A stretch of DNA of 62,456 nucleotides from an uncultured Bacillota bacterium (GTDB taxonomy: Bacteria; Bacillota_I; Bacilli_A; RF39; UBA660): the NCBI GenBank assembly GCA_900317975.1, contig ONIZ01000020.1, positions 1 through 62,456 of the forward strand, written 5' to 3'. The notes under the pieces are model-generated. The model was not told where the DNA came from and made no database searches. It saw only the letters and a program-made list of their open reading frames with translations. The translations under genes were made by a program, and so were the position numbers. This document shows positions 26,219 to 33,675 of this stretch, one piece after another. Position 1 is the stretch's first letter. Each line of letters opens with the position of its first letter.

Positions 26219-26496
26219 TAAAAGTTAATAAAGATTCGTCTTTAGCAGCAGCTCTTGAGATAGATGAAATAGTATCTAGTATTTCTGATTCTATGGCAAC
26301 CTTAGATGAAGTTATAAGAAAAAATATTCCTGATAGAATAACTACAGACTGGGCTAACGAATTTAGAGAATCATGGCAAAAATATTACACTACTGATATA
26401 GAAGAAGCACTAATGAATATTAAAAAAAGTGGGTTGAAACTAAGAAAAGCTGTGAAAGTTGCTATAAGATATAGTAAGATGAGTAGTTCTATATGA
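26215..26496 (+). CDS. small helical protein 2, WXG100-like
   Basis: 93 residues. A helix-turn-helix layout with Trp residues at the turn region (TTDWANEFRESWQKYY, about 43-58), similar to the WXG hairpin position of WXG100 or DUF3130-like LXG-associated proteins. Overlaps both neighbours by four bases (ATGA). No export signal of the Sec type. Best guess is an ESX-superfamily partner protein. Confidence 0.6.
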   Translation: MIKVNKDSSLAAALEIDEIVSSISDSMATLDEVIRKNIPDRITTDWANEFRESWQKYYTTDIEEALMNIKKSGLKLRKAVKVAIRYSKMSSSI

Positions 26497-26729
26497 ATAA
26501 TTTAGAAATATTAAATGAATATAAAAATATACTAATTGAAGAAAAGAATAATATAGAAAGTAATAAAGAAAAAATATTTGAAAGTGCAAATCTATGTAAT
26601 AGTAAATCACTATCATTAAATGAAAGAAATGAATTTCAATCAATAATTGAATTAAATAATGATATTGAAAATATAATTGAAGAAATAAAAAAGACTATTG
26701 ATGAAATAAATTATAGGAGTAGCCTATGA
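26493..26729 (+). CDS. small helical protein 3
   Basis: 78 residues, strongly acidic and Asn/Glu/Ile-rich, predicted to be a two-helix coiled coil. One Cys (LCNSKS). No recognised family. Coupled by ATGA overlaps to both neighbours, so it is made with them in a fixed ratio. Likely a partner protein of the type VII substrates. Confidence 0.55.
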   Translation: MNNLEILNEYKNILIEEKNNIESNKEKIFESANLCNSKSLSLNERNEFQSIIELNNDIENIIEEIKKTIDEINYRSSL

Positions 26730-26980
26730 TATTTAATTATATAGAAGAAAATGTAACAGATTGTGTTACTGGATTAAATGAAGTATTATCATCTTTAAAA
26801 AAATCTCTAGAAAGAATCGAATTAGAAAGAGAAAAATTATTATCTATAAATATTCAAATGAATGATAATAATATAATTAATATGATTAATACTGCGATAA
26901 ACAGAATAGAAGAAGAAAAAAAATCAATAGCCAATATGCAACAAATAATAAATGATTACTTAAATAATAGTAATTCGTAA
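26726..26980 (+). CDS. small helical protein 4
   Basis: 84 residues, two predicted helices with heptad-like Leu/Ile spacing (LNEVLSSLKKSLERIELEREK). Starts inside the previous stop (ATGA) and is the last of the four-gene set, followed by a terminator. No recognised family; by position and shape a type VII partner protein. Confidence 0.55.
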   Translation: MIFNYIEENVTDCVTGLNEVLSSLKKSLERIELEREKLLSINIQMNDNNIINMINTAINRIEEEKKSIANMQQIINDYLNNSNS

Positions 26981-27020
26981 AAAAGCAACAAAAAGTTTAC
27001 ATAAAATGTTGTTTTTTTTT
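26980..27020 (+). terminator. terminator after four-gene module
   Basis: AAAAAGCAACA pairs with TGTTGTTTTTT across a 16-base loop, followed by more Ts. It separates the module from the WXG100 genes. The remaining gap to 27109 holds a small GGTTC/GAAC hairpin (27054-27069) and a strong AGGAGG site. Confidence 0.6.
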
Positions 27021-27109
27021 ATAAAATAAATTAAAATTAAATCATAAGGATAGGGTTCGGAAAAGAACGATATTCTTAAATAACTAAAATAAAAGGAGGA
27101 AAAAAAGAT

Positions 27110-27418
27110 ATGGCAGTATTACCATTAGACGCAAAACCAGAAGAAATGATGGAAGTAGCTGGACAGTTACAAACTTTAATAGGTGAAATCGAAGGTGAAA
27201 AAACTTCAATGGATACTTTAGTAAAAGATGATTTCACTGGTGAAAATAAAGGTACTGTATCAAACGCACTTGCAGGAGTTTACACTGACTATATTAGTTC
27301 AAAACTAGCTGATCAAATCACTACATTAACTACATCAAAAACAGTATTAGAAAGTAGTGCAGGAAGACTTGAAGCAGCTGAAAGCACTAGTATTGGTAGC
27401 TTTAATAATTTAGGATAA
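27110..27418 (+). CDS. ESX/WXG100-size protein
   Basis: 102 residues preceded by AAAGGAGG. Two helical halves with a Gly-containing turn (DDFTGENKGTVSNAL, about 41-55), the size of EsxA-like proteins but without Trp at the turn. Gly-, Thr- and Ala-rich codons and the strong ribosome binding site suggest high expression. It lies 18 bases before a clear WXG100 protein, so the two probably form a heterodimer or are co-secreted through a type VII system. Confidence 0.7.
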   Translation: MAVLPLDAKPEEMMEVAGQLQTLIGEIEGEKTSMDTLVKDDFTGENKGTVSNALAGVYTDYISSKLADQITTLTTSKTVLESSAGRLEAAESTSIGSFNNLG

Positions 27419-27436
27419 TTGAAAGGAGAGATATAA

Positions 27437-27733
27437 ATGGCTGACAATAGAATTGATTATGATTACATTTCAGGAAAATTAAAGTCTGAAACAGGAGCAC
27501 ATTTTGATGCAATGAGAACATTCTTAGATACTGCACAACAAAATGTAGATTCAATGGGATGGAGTGGTTCATCAGCAAATTTCTATAAAGAAACTATAGA
27601 TGAAGTTAAATCAAATATTACAAAAGTTCAAGAAGGATTTAATGCAAAATTAAATCAAGATTATACAACTATCTTAAATGAATATGGAACTGCTGAAGAA
27701 GATATTAAAAAAGAAACTGGAACTATTGAATAA
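27437..27733 (+). CDS. WXG100 family protein (EsxA-like)
   Basis: 98 residues, GAAAGGAGAG before the ATG. Central WSG motif (DSMGWSGSSANFYKETIDEV, about 34-53) in the helix-turn-helix position that defines the WXG100 family. The C-terminus (EYGTAEEDIKKETG) carries a Y-x3-D/E-like pattern (YGTAE), the known type VII secretion signal. These proteins are secreted as dimers by EssC/EccC ATPase machines. No EssC gene is in this window. The following ~100 bases form two hairpins. Confidence 0.85.
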   Translation: MADNRIDYDYISGKLKSETGAHFDAMRTFLDTAQQNVDSMGWSGSSANFYKETIDEVKSNITKVQEGFNAKLNQDYTTILNEYGTAEEDIKKETGTIE

Positions 27734-27739
27734 TATATT

Positions 27740-27790
27740 ACACACTGTATTACAGTGTGTTGTAAGTATAAGAATCAATCTTATATTTAC
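27740..27790 (+). other. tandem stem-loops between WXG100 gene and large substrate gene
   Basis: Hairpin 1: ACACACTGT (27740-27748), loop ATT, ACAGTGTGT (27752-27760). Hairpin 2: GTAAGTATAAG (27762-27772), 7-base loop, CTTATATTTAC (27780-27790), 11 pairs with one G-U. Neither is followed directly by a long T-run, so RNA protection, partial termination or processing is more likely than full termination. Confidence 0.65.
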
Positions 27791-27832
27791 AACAAACTGT
27801 AATTTTATTTGTTTAAAAGGAGGTGTTTTAAT

Positions 27833-29638
27833 ATGCCAAAGATAAGTGCTATCGCTACAAGTCTTGATTCACTTGCAGAAGATGATACTAAAAGATTTAT
27901 ATATCATGATGTATCTGAATTTGAAGATTGTATAGCTAAATTAAAAGCAGTAGAAGGTGAATGCCCTAGTGTATATACTGACATAAATAGTAATGTTGCA
28001 CTTTCTGATCATGCATTTGTTGTAGATGGAAGGGCATATTTGTATGAAGAGAAGCTAGAAATATTAGCAAGATTTAATAATTTATATGGTAATGGATATA
28101 ATGTCATCAATGATGTCATAACTTCGTTAAGCAATGTAGTTAGAGAACATAATGGAAATGAATGGAGTAGATATTTTGAGTTAATTGATAAGGCTAGATC
28201 AGCTCTATTAACAGAATTAAATGGTTACAAAGATGCAGCTAATGCAGCTAGATCATATACTGTAACAACACGTCATGATGATGATGATGGAACAACAACA
28301 GAAACAAAAGAAAGTCCACTTGTAACATTTGATGAAAGTTCAACTTCACCATCAATAACAGTAGATTCTTCAAATACTAATTCTGAATATAAAACTAACG
28401 TTGAAAGTTTAAATGAAAAATTGCCAGATTTAGGAAAATGGAATAAAAAAATAGAAGAAGCTCAAGCATTACAAAGTGAAGCTGCTACTGCAGTGGCTGG
28501 ATTTACATGCCCATGGACATCATACAAAGATGCTTCCGCTGATAATGCGGCAAACATATTAACTGAAAGAGAATATGCTACGAGAAAAGCAAATAATCCT
28601 GATTTTGCAGAGAAATATCCAACATATCAAGATTATTTAAATGATATGTATAATAAATGGGGACCTGGAGGAACAGAAAAAGTCAAAGTTGATTATGGAC
28701 TTGATGAATGGGCTCCAAATAAACCTGAAGAAACTGAAAATGGAACAGAAACAACTCCAGAAACAGAAACAAAAACGGGACCAGAATCAGAACCTCCTAA
28801 AACTGAAGCTAGAGCAACAGCTGAAGAGTCATATGCAATGAATATTCAAACAACATCTGCTAGTTCAAGTTATGATGAAGCAAGATCATTACAAACTGAA
28901 ATAGATACTGAGCAGCAACTATTATTGGCTGCTAAAACAGATATAACTGGATTAAAGGCATCATTAGAAGCTAATAAAGACAATTTAAGCCAAGAAACAT
29001 ATGAAAAACAAATGGCTATCTATGATAAAAAGCTAGAAAAAATAGATGAACAATTGGCTATTAGAGCAAAAATGAATAATCAAATATCTGAAGAGGTTAG
29101 AGATAATTTTGGAAGTGATGATGGAGCTCTAAAAGATGCAAGAGATTGGGGAAATAATGATATTGCTACAGCTCAATCTTCAGCACAAAGAATCAATGAT
29201 TCGGCAGCTGGAATTGAAAGCATAGATTCAATACTACAAGATGAAAATGGAGAATATCAAGTTAGAATATATTCTACATACACACCTGAAATGAGATCAG
29301 ATTATGGTTCTTATGGAGAAAATTTAGGAAATATTCCATTACCAAGAGACAGTTATTCACAATCAACAGCTGCATTAGCATATGAAAGTGCTCAATCACA
29401 AGGAAAAACACAAGAATTACCTGGAGGTGCAGTTGCCTTTAATGCAAGTGAATATGTTACATCTGGATATAATGATGCTCCAGGAGCATTTATGAGTGGT
29501 ACTTGTGCAAGCGGAGATTGTAATACTACTCAATCAAAATATACTAATACAAATGATGATTATGATACAGTATATTATAATAATCATTATTATTCATATG
29601 ATGAATACACTAATCTTTTATCTGGAGGTGGTGAATAA
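27833..29638 (+). CDS. large putative type VII secreted protein
   Basis: 601 residues from the ATG at 27833, after AAAAGGAGGTGTTTTAAT. No Sec signal or membrane helix. The N-terminal ~200 residues are helical with a central Trp (GNEWSRYFEL). A Glu/Thr/Pro-rich linker at about 295-335 is followed by a long coiled coil (about 355-430) and a Tyr/Ser/Asn-rich C-terminal ~150 residues that includes CASGDC. It overlaps the next gene by one base. Position after the WXG100 genes and lack of a Sec signal suggest a type VII substrate or surface-assembly component. No toxin motif recognised. Confidence 0.65.
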   Translation: MPKISAIATSLDSLAEDDTKRFIYHDVSEFEDCIAKLKAVEGECPSVYTDINSNVALSDHAFVVDGRAYLYEEKLEILARFNNLYGNGYNVINDVITSLSNVVREHNGNEWSRYFELIDKARSALLTELNGYKDAANAARSYTVTTRHDDDDGTTTETKESPLVTFDESSTSPSITVDSSNTNSEYKTNVESLNEKLPDLGKWNKKIEEAQALQSEAATAVAGFTCPWTSYKDASADNAANILTEREYATRKANNPDFAEKYPTYQDYLNDMYNKWGPGGTEKVKVDYGLDEWAPNKPEETENGTETTPETETKTGPESEPPKTEARATAEESYAMNIQTTSASSSYDEARSLQTEIDTEQQLLLAAKTDITGLKASLEANKDNLSQETYEKQMAIYDKKLEKIDEQLAIRAKMNNQISEEVRDNFGSDDGALKDARDWGNNDIATAQSSAQRINDSAAGIESIDSILQDENGEYQVRIYSTYTPEMRSDYGSYGENLGNIPLPRDSYSQSTAALAYESAQSQGKTQELPGGAVAFNASEYVTSGYNDAPGAFMSGTCASGDCNTTQSKYTNTNDDYDTVYYNNHYYSYDEYTNLLSGGGE

Positions 29639-30780
29639 TGGGAATTCAAGTAGTATATGATTCACTACAATCAGGAGCAGCCTCACTAAGATCAGGACCA
29701 ATTGATAAAATAGGACAATTAAAAACAGAAGTAGTAGCTGCTGTCAACTGTTTAAGCAATAATGCTTTAGAACATGATGGAGTATCAGAACAAGTAACTG
29801 AAATGGAACAAATCCAAACATACTTTGATAATATAAAAGTAGCTATTGAACTTCAAGCTGATAGAGCAGATATGATATATAATGTTTATCAAGCAGCAGA
29901 AGATGAAAACAACGAAGATACTAAAAAATTAAAAGCTTGGCTTGAAGAAGCAGGACTTACTGGTATCACTTTATCAGGAATAACTGCAATTAAAGAAGAA
30001 GAATATGATTCAACAAAACATGACCATGATGAAAAGACAAAAACAGATGCAGAAACTGGAGCAGTATGGGCAAAAGACTTTGAAAGTACAGCAACTGAAG
30101 ACAATAGTAAAGCAGAACAAGAATTACAATTCAAATTAACAGGAGCAGAGACAACTGGAGGAGCAGAAACAACTGGAGGAGAAGAAACTGAACCTGGTGA
30201 GACTGAAAAACCTGAAGAAACTGAACCTGGTGAGACTGAAAAACCTGAGGAAACAGGAAACTCTGGGAATTCAGGAAATTCAGGAAATTCAGGTAACTCT
30301 AGCGGAAACCAATTCAGACGAGATGATGATTCAGACAATGGTGGTGGAACTCAAGAAAGAAAACAAGATGATGGCAAAAAGACTGATGATGGTAAGAAAG
30401 ACGACGGAAAACAAGCTGATAGTAAAAAGACTGACGATGGCAAGAAAGATTATGAAAAACAAGATGATGGCAAAAAAACTGACGATGGCAAGAAAGATGA
30501 TGGAAAACAAGATGATGGCAAAAAAACTGACGATGGCAAGAAAGATGATGGAAAACAAGATGATGGCAAAAAAACTGACGATGGTAAAAAAGATGGTGGC
30601 AATTCAAATGAAACAACACCACAACAACCTAGCCAACCAGATCCAAACGTTAATCCACAACAGCCACAACAGCCTGCTCAACCACAACAACCACAACAAC
30701 CAGCACCATCATATCAAACTGGAAATCAACAAGGAGGAGCTTATTCAGGAACAGGAGCAGCACCAACTCCAACACACTGA
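29638..30780 (+). CDS. repeat-rich type VII-associated protein, N-terminal part before frameshift
   Basis: 380 residues ending at a TGA that looks like the product of a frameshift. Residues 1-90 are helical and ESX-like; about 165-210 hold Glu/Thr repeats (EETEPGETEKP twice) and a Gly/Asn/Ser stretch. About 243-322 are five copies of a 16-residue Asp/Gly/Lys repeat, and about 325-375 a Pro/Gln-rich stretch. The stop occurs in ACACACTGA. Directly after it, another frame continues with the same composition into a membrane helix (30781-31213). Adding one CA to the CACA run restores a single ~524-residue membrane-anchored protein. The short form lacks the anchor. Confidence 0.7.
   Translation: MGIQVVYDSLQSGAASLRSGPIDKIGQLKTEVVAAVNCLSNNALEHDGVSEQVTEMEQIQTYFDNIKVAIELQADRADMIYNVYQAAEDENNEDTKKLKAWLEEAGLTGITLSGITAIKEEEYDSTKHDHDEKTKTDAETGAVWAKDFESTATEDNSKAEQELQFKLTGAETTGGAETTGGEETEPGETEKPEETEPGETEKPEETGNSGNSGNSGNSGNSSGNQFRRDDDSDNGGGTQERKQDDGKKTDDGKKDDGKQADSKKTDDGKKDYEKQDDGKKTDDGKKDDGKQDDGKKTDDGKKDDGKQDDGKKTDDGKKDGGNSNETTPQQPSQPDPNVNPQQPQQPAQPQQPQQPAPSYQTGNQQGGAYSGTGAAPTPTH
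30181..30246 (+). repeat. 33-bp tandem repeat, two copies
   Basis: Two identical 33-base units (30181-30213 and 30214-30246), encoding EETEPGETEKP. Confidence 0.85.
30364..30603 (+). repeat. 48-bp tandem repeat, five copies
   Basis: Five consecutive 48-base units, each encoding a 16-residue Gln/Asp/Gly/Lys block (QDDGKKTDDGKKDDGK). Units 3 and 4 (30460-30555) are identical; the others carry point changes. Length variation by recombination is likely. Not a CRISPR: there are no spacers and the reading frame is kept. Confidence 0.9.
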
Positions 30781-31213
30781 TGTACCTGGAGAAAAAGCTG
30801 GTACAGCTACAACAATTGGAACAGAAACTGGTAGCAGTTCAGGAACACCATCAACTAAACATACTACAATTACACCAACATCATCAAAAGTAGAAACAAC
30901 ATCTTCAAATAAATCATCTGGAGGTAATGTAGCAATACCAATTGTTGCAGGTCTAGCAGCAGCTGCCGCAGCAGGAGTAGGAACTAAGATTTACTTAGAT
31001 AAGAAAAATGAAGATGATGACGATTATGAAGAAGCAACTGAAGGTTGGGAAGGAGATTTTGAAGCTGAAGACACACCTGAAGAACAAGTTTTAGATAATT
31101 CAGATGACTTTGGTTATCAAGCCCAAACAGCTACAGAAAACGTTGCTTTAGAAACAGGTACTGATAATGGATATCAAGCAATAAGCTTTGATGACATTTC
31201 TGAAACTCATTAA
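30778..31213 (+). pseudogene. frameshifted C-terminal part with membrane anchor
   Basis: In the frame that begins ACT GAT GTA CCT, the sequence is open to the stop at 31211-31213 and clearly coding. It gives a Ser/Thr-rich stretch, a membrane helix (VAIPIVAGLAAAAAAGVG) and an acidic ~65-residue tail (DDDDYEEATEGWEGDFEAED). It has no start codon or ribosome binding site of its own and directly continues the protein encoded at 29638-30780. I read it as the severed C-terminus of that gene; a sequencing or assembly error is equally possible. Confidence 0.7.
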
Positions 31214-31231
31214 AAGGAAAGAGGGATTAAT

Positions 31232-31558
31232 ATGCAAGAAAAATATTTACCTATAGGAAGTGTGGTATTACTTAAAGGTGGAAAGAAAAGATTAATGATT
31301 ACTGGGTATTGTATGCAAACACAAGAAAAACCAGGAGTAATATATGATTATAGTGGATGCATTTTTCCTGAAGGATTAATTAGATCAGACATTACATCAG
31401 TATTTAATCATGATCAAATAGTTAGAATAGATTTTACAGGATTCTCTGATGATGAAGGCAAAAAATTCTTAGAAAAGCTTAAAATAAAAGAACAAGAAAA
31501 AGAAAAAGAAAGAGCAAAAGAATCAAAATTTATTGTAACTGATCAACCATATTTATAA
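31232..31558 (+). CDS. DUF4176 family protein (type VII-associated)
   Basis: 108 residues. It begins with the family pattern LPIGSVVLLKGGKKRLMITGY and has YDYSGCIFPEGL and a later FTGFSDDEG, which I recognise as DUF4176. In Firmicutes this small family is repeatedly found inside type VII secretion loci, often near LXG or WXG100 genes; its function is unknown. Cytosolic, with a charged C-terminal helix (EKEKERAKESK). It lies 18 bases after the frameshifted gene and closes that transcription unit with a terminator, supporting the type VII reading of the locus. Confidence 0.8.
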   Translation: MQEKYLPIGSVVLLKGGKKRLMITGYCMQTQEKPGVIYDYSGCIFPEGLIRSDITSVFNHDQIVRIDFTGFSDDEGKKFLEKLKIKEQEKEKERAKESKFIVTDQPYL

Positions 31559-31563
31559 TAATT

Positions 31564-31599
31564 AAAAGAAGTGTAAATTTTGTAAAATCACTTCTTTTT
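31564..31599 (+). terminator. terminator after DUF4176 gene
   Basis: AAAAGAAGTG pairs with CACTTCTTTT around a 15-base loop, then Ts. Confidence 0.75.
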
Positions 31600-31637
31600 C
31601 TATGTTAAATATAATATAATTTAAATAGGGTGATAAT

Positions 31638-32102
31638 ATGAAAATATCAGCAGATACTCCTATATCTTCATTAATGAATTATATAAATGTAGTAAGCTTA
31701 TGCAATCAATTTGTTTCAAAGGTTAATAATTTTAAAGAAACATCAAGAAGTATGCTCAACTCAGAAATGTCAGCTGGTTTATCAGGTGAAAATTGTTTAG
31801 TAGCTGGAGAAGCAATATTAGAAGATACCGGAGCAAAAACAATAACAAGTATCAATAATATTAATACTAGTGTAACATCAAAAATTATTTCAAAAGCAAA
31901 AGAAAAAAGAAGAGAAGAACTAACAATATTAAGGGAAAAGATAATTTCAAAAATTGCCTCTCTTAAAAATTCAAAAGCTATTCTTCAAAATAAGAAAAAT
32001 CCTGATTCTTCAGATTTAGAAAATATAAATACTTTGCAAAAATCAATAGATAAGTATGAGCAAAAAAAAGCACAAGTAGAAAGGGAATTAGGATCTTTAT
32101 AG
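31638..32102 (+). CDS. helical protein, probable type VII partner
   Basis: 154 residues, AGGGTGATAAT before the ATG. The first ~85 residues are ESX-like in length with a turn near SAGLSGENC; the last ~65 are a strong coiled coil (KAKEKRREEL ... KYEQKKAQVEREL). No signal peptide. It sits eight bases before the NlpC/P60 protein gene, so it is likely cotranscribed and may be its partner or chaperone. No family recognised. Confidence 0.6.
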   Translation: MKISADTPISSLMNYINVVSLCNQFVSKVNNFKETSRSMLNSEMSAGLSGENCLVAGEAILEDTGAKTITSINNINTSVTSKIISKAKEKRREELTILREKIISKIASLKNSKAILQNKKNPDSSDLENINTLQKSIDKYEQKKAQVERELGSL

Positions 32103-32110
32103 GTGATATT

Positions 32111-33244
32111 ATGAAAAGAACAATAATAAATTATAATTTAGTTGCACAAAGCTCAAAAAATATTGGAAAAACAGCTGATGAAGTAAAATCATCATCAGGA
32201 GTAGACGGAGACCTTTCTGAAATAATAACTTCAATAATAAACGAAGGAAAAGGCCATGACAATTGTTTATCATCATATGAAGGAGAATTAGATAATATTG
32301 TATCCGACATGGAAAAATCAATAGAAATGATGAATGATCTATCAGCTCTATGTATGGTTACTTTTAATGCTTTTTTAGATGCAGAAAAAGATATTAAAGA
32401 TGGAGTTTCTACAATAACAATAAATGGAACAGAGTTTCCTAATGTTAAAATTGAGTCTACAGGTATGAAAGAATACGTCAATTCATCACTTGACCTAAAT
32501 GATTTAGCCGGATCTATAAATCCTAATAATCTTGAAGGACCATTAAGTGAAGAAGAATGGCAAAGATATGAATTAATATTTACTAAAGCAATGAATGAAG
32601 CTAAATCTAAAAAAGAAAAAGCCGCAGTTGCTGCAATATTTTTGACTTCAGTATACCCACATATGCCATATGACTGGGGTGGAGGTCATTATTCAAGTGA
32701 TATAAATTACGAAGGTTCAATTAATCCGGCAGTAGGAGAGACATATTATGGAATACCTTGTACATTCCAAGAAAATCCAAGACTTCGCACATATGATTGC
32801 TCAGGATTCACTGATTGGGTTTTAAAAGAAGCAGGTTATCCAGAGAGAACATGGTCATATGATGATGGAACATGTAGAATTCCAACAGATGTAGATGGAG
32901 TTGTAGGTAATTCTCAAAATAAGCACCAGTTTGGTCCAGATTATGACTCTAATAGTTGTTCTGTAGGTGATATAGCATATATGGTTGGAGAAGATGATAG
33001 TAATGGATTTGGAGATTTTGATGGTGATCATATAGGTGTAGTTGTTGCCAAAGAGGGAGATGTGATTACTGTTGCACACGTATCTGCAGGATCAAACAAT
33101 CATTTACAATCAGAATCTGCAGGATTTGGTTATACAAAGATAAATGTAAAAACAGGTGAAGTTTTAGATGATTCAACATGTAAGAAAGATGATAGAATGG
33201 GAAAAGTATATTTCACTCATACAGCAAGCGTTAATGATGAATAG
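32111..33244 (+). CDS. NlpC/P60 peptidoglycan hydrolase with ESX-like N-terminus
   Basis: 377 residues, AGGTGATATT before the ATG. No Sec signal. Residues 1-130 are helical and look like the N-terminus of LXG/WXG-type type VII substrates (short turn near GVDGDLSEI). Residues about 175-375 are a papain-like NlpC/P60 domain: YDCSGF with Cys230 as nucleophile, GDHIGVVV with His307 and a following HVS (His323). YDWGGGHYSSD is typical of the substrate groove. Such enzymes cleave peptide stems of peptidoglycan. Since it lacks a Sec signal but sits in the WXG100 locus, export by type VII is likely. It may open the wall for the secretion machine or attack rivals; no immunity gene is obvious. Confidence 0.8.
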   Translation: MKRTIINYNLVAQSSKNIGKTADEVKSSSGVDGDLSEIITSIINEGKGHDNCLSSYEGELDNIVSDMEKSIEMMNDLSALCMVTFNAFLDAEKDIKDGVSTITINGTEFPNVKIESTGMKEYVNSSLDLNDLAGSINPNNLEGPLSEEEWQRYELIFTKAMNEAKSKKEKAAVAAIFLTSVYPHMPYDWGGGHYSSDINYEGSINPAVGETYYGIPCTFQENPRLRTYDCSGFTDWVLKEAGYPERTWSYDDGTCRIPTDVDGVVGNSQNKHQFGPDYDSNSCSVGDIAYMVGEDDSNGFGDFDGDHIGVVVAKEGDVITVAHVSAGSNNHLQSESAGFGYTKINVKTGEVLDDSTCKKDDRMGKVYFTHTASVNDE

Positions 33245-33297
33245 GGATAATACTTTAAATTTACAAAAAAATATTATATAATTAATTTGGTGATAAA

Positions 33298-33609
33298 ATG
33301 AAAATAGAATATATAGTTATAGCAATAGTATTAATAATTATATTACTTGCTCTTATTAAAACAACAACTAAAGGAGCAAAATTAAATTATAATAAGCTAG
33401 TAGAACTATTAGGAGGAACAGATAATATTATTGATACTAAAATATCTTTATCAAGATTTATTGTTACTTTAAAAGATGTATCTAAAGCTAATAAAGAAGG
33501 AATTCAAAAACTTGGAGCAAAAGGAATAGTAGAAATTGATAATGAGTTAAAAATAATATTAGGAAAGAATTCCAAAGAACTAAAAAAATATATTGATGAA
33601 TTAAAGTGA
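33298..33609 (+). CDS. membrane-tethered PTS EIIB-like protein lacking phospho-cysteine
   Basis: 103 residues, TTGGTGATAAA before the ATG. Residues 4-22 are a membrane helix; residues 30-103 align by eye with the glucose-type EIIB domain (LVELLGGTDNI, KLGAKGIVEI). The phosphorylated Cys of EIIB, normally in a C-x-T-R-L motif, is Ser50 here (KISLSRF), so phosphotransfer is not expected. No EIIC/EIIA partner is nearby. Short single-helix EIIB-like proteins probably have a structural or regulatory role; this is an inference. It follows the type VII locus by 53 bases; a link to it is uncertain. Confidence 0.65.
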   Translation: MKIEYIVIAIVLIIILLALIKTTTKGAKLNYNKLVELLGGTDNIIDTKISLSRFIVTLKDVSKANKEGIQKLGAKGIVEIDNELKIILGKNSKELKKYIDELK

Positions 33610-33627
33610 TTTAATTCATTTTTTTTG
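33594..33627 (+). terminator. intrinsic terminator
   Basis: GAATTAAA, GTGA loop, TTTAATTC, then eight Ts; overlaps the stop codon. Confidence 0.75.
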
Positions 33628-33675
33628 ATAGAATATTAATAGATAAATCTTATTAGATTAAAAAGGAGTGAATTT

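Noticed and set aside
29889..30338. 149-aa minus-strand ORF rich in Ser/Pro/Val
   Set aside because: Antisense shadow of the Glu/Thr/Pro and Gly/Asn/Ser coding repeats; no ribosome binding site and composition mirrors the plus-strand codons.
30364..30603. Possible CRISPR array
   Set aside because: Units are directly abutting 48-bp coding repeats with no spacers, and no cas genes are present.
30314..30622. His/Phe-rich minus-strand ORFs over the 48-bp repeats
   Set aside because: Artefact of the tandem repeat read backwards; repeated units keep the plus frame.
30766..30785. Programmed +1 frameshift like prfB at CAC TGA
   Set aside because: No slippery CTT-like codon, no internal Shine-Dalgarno and no downstream structure; a CA-repeat indel explains the frame change more simply.
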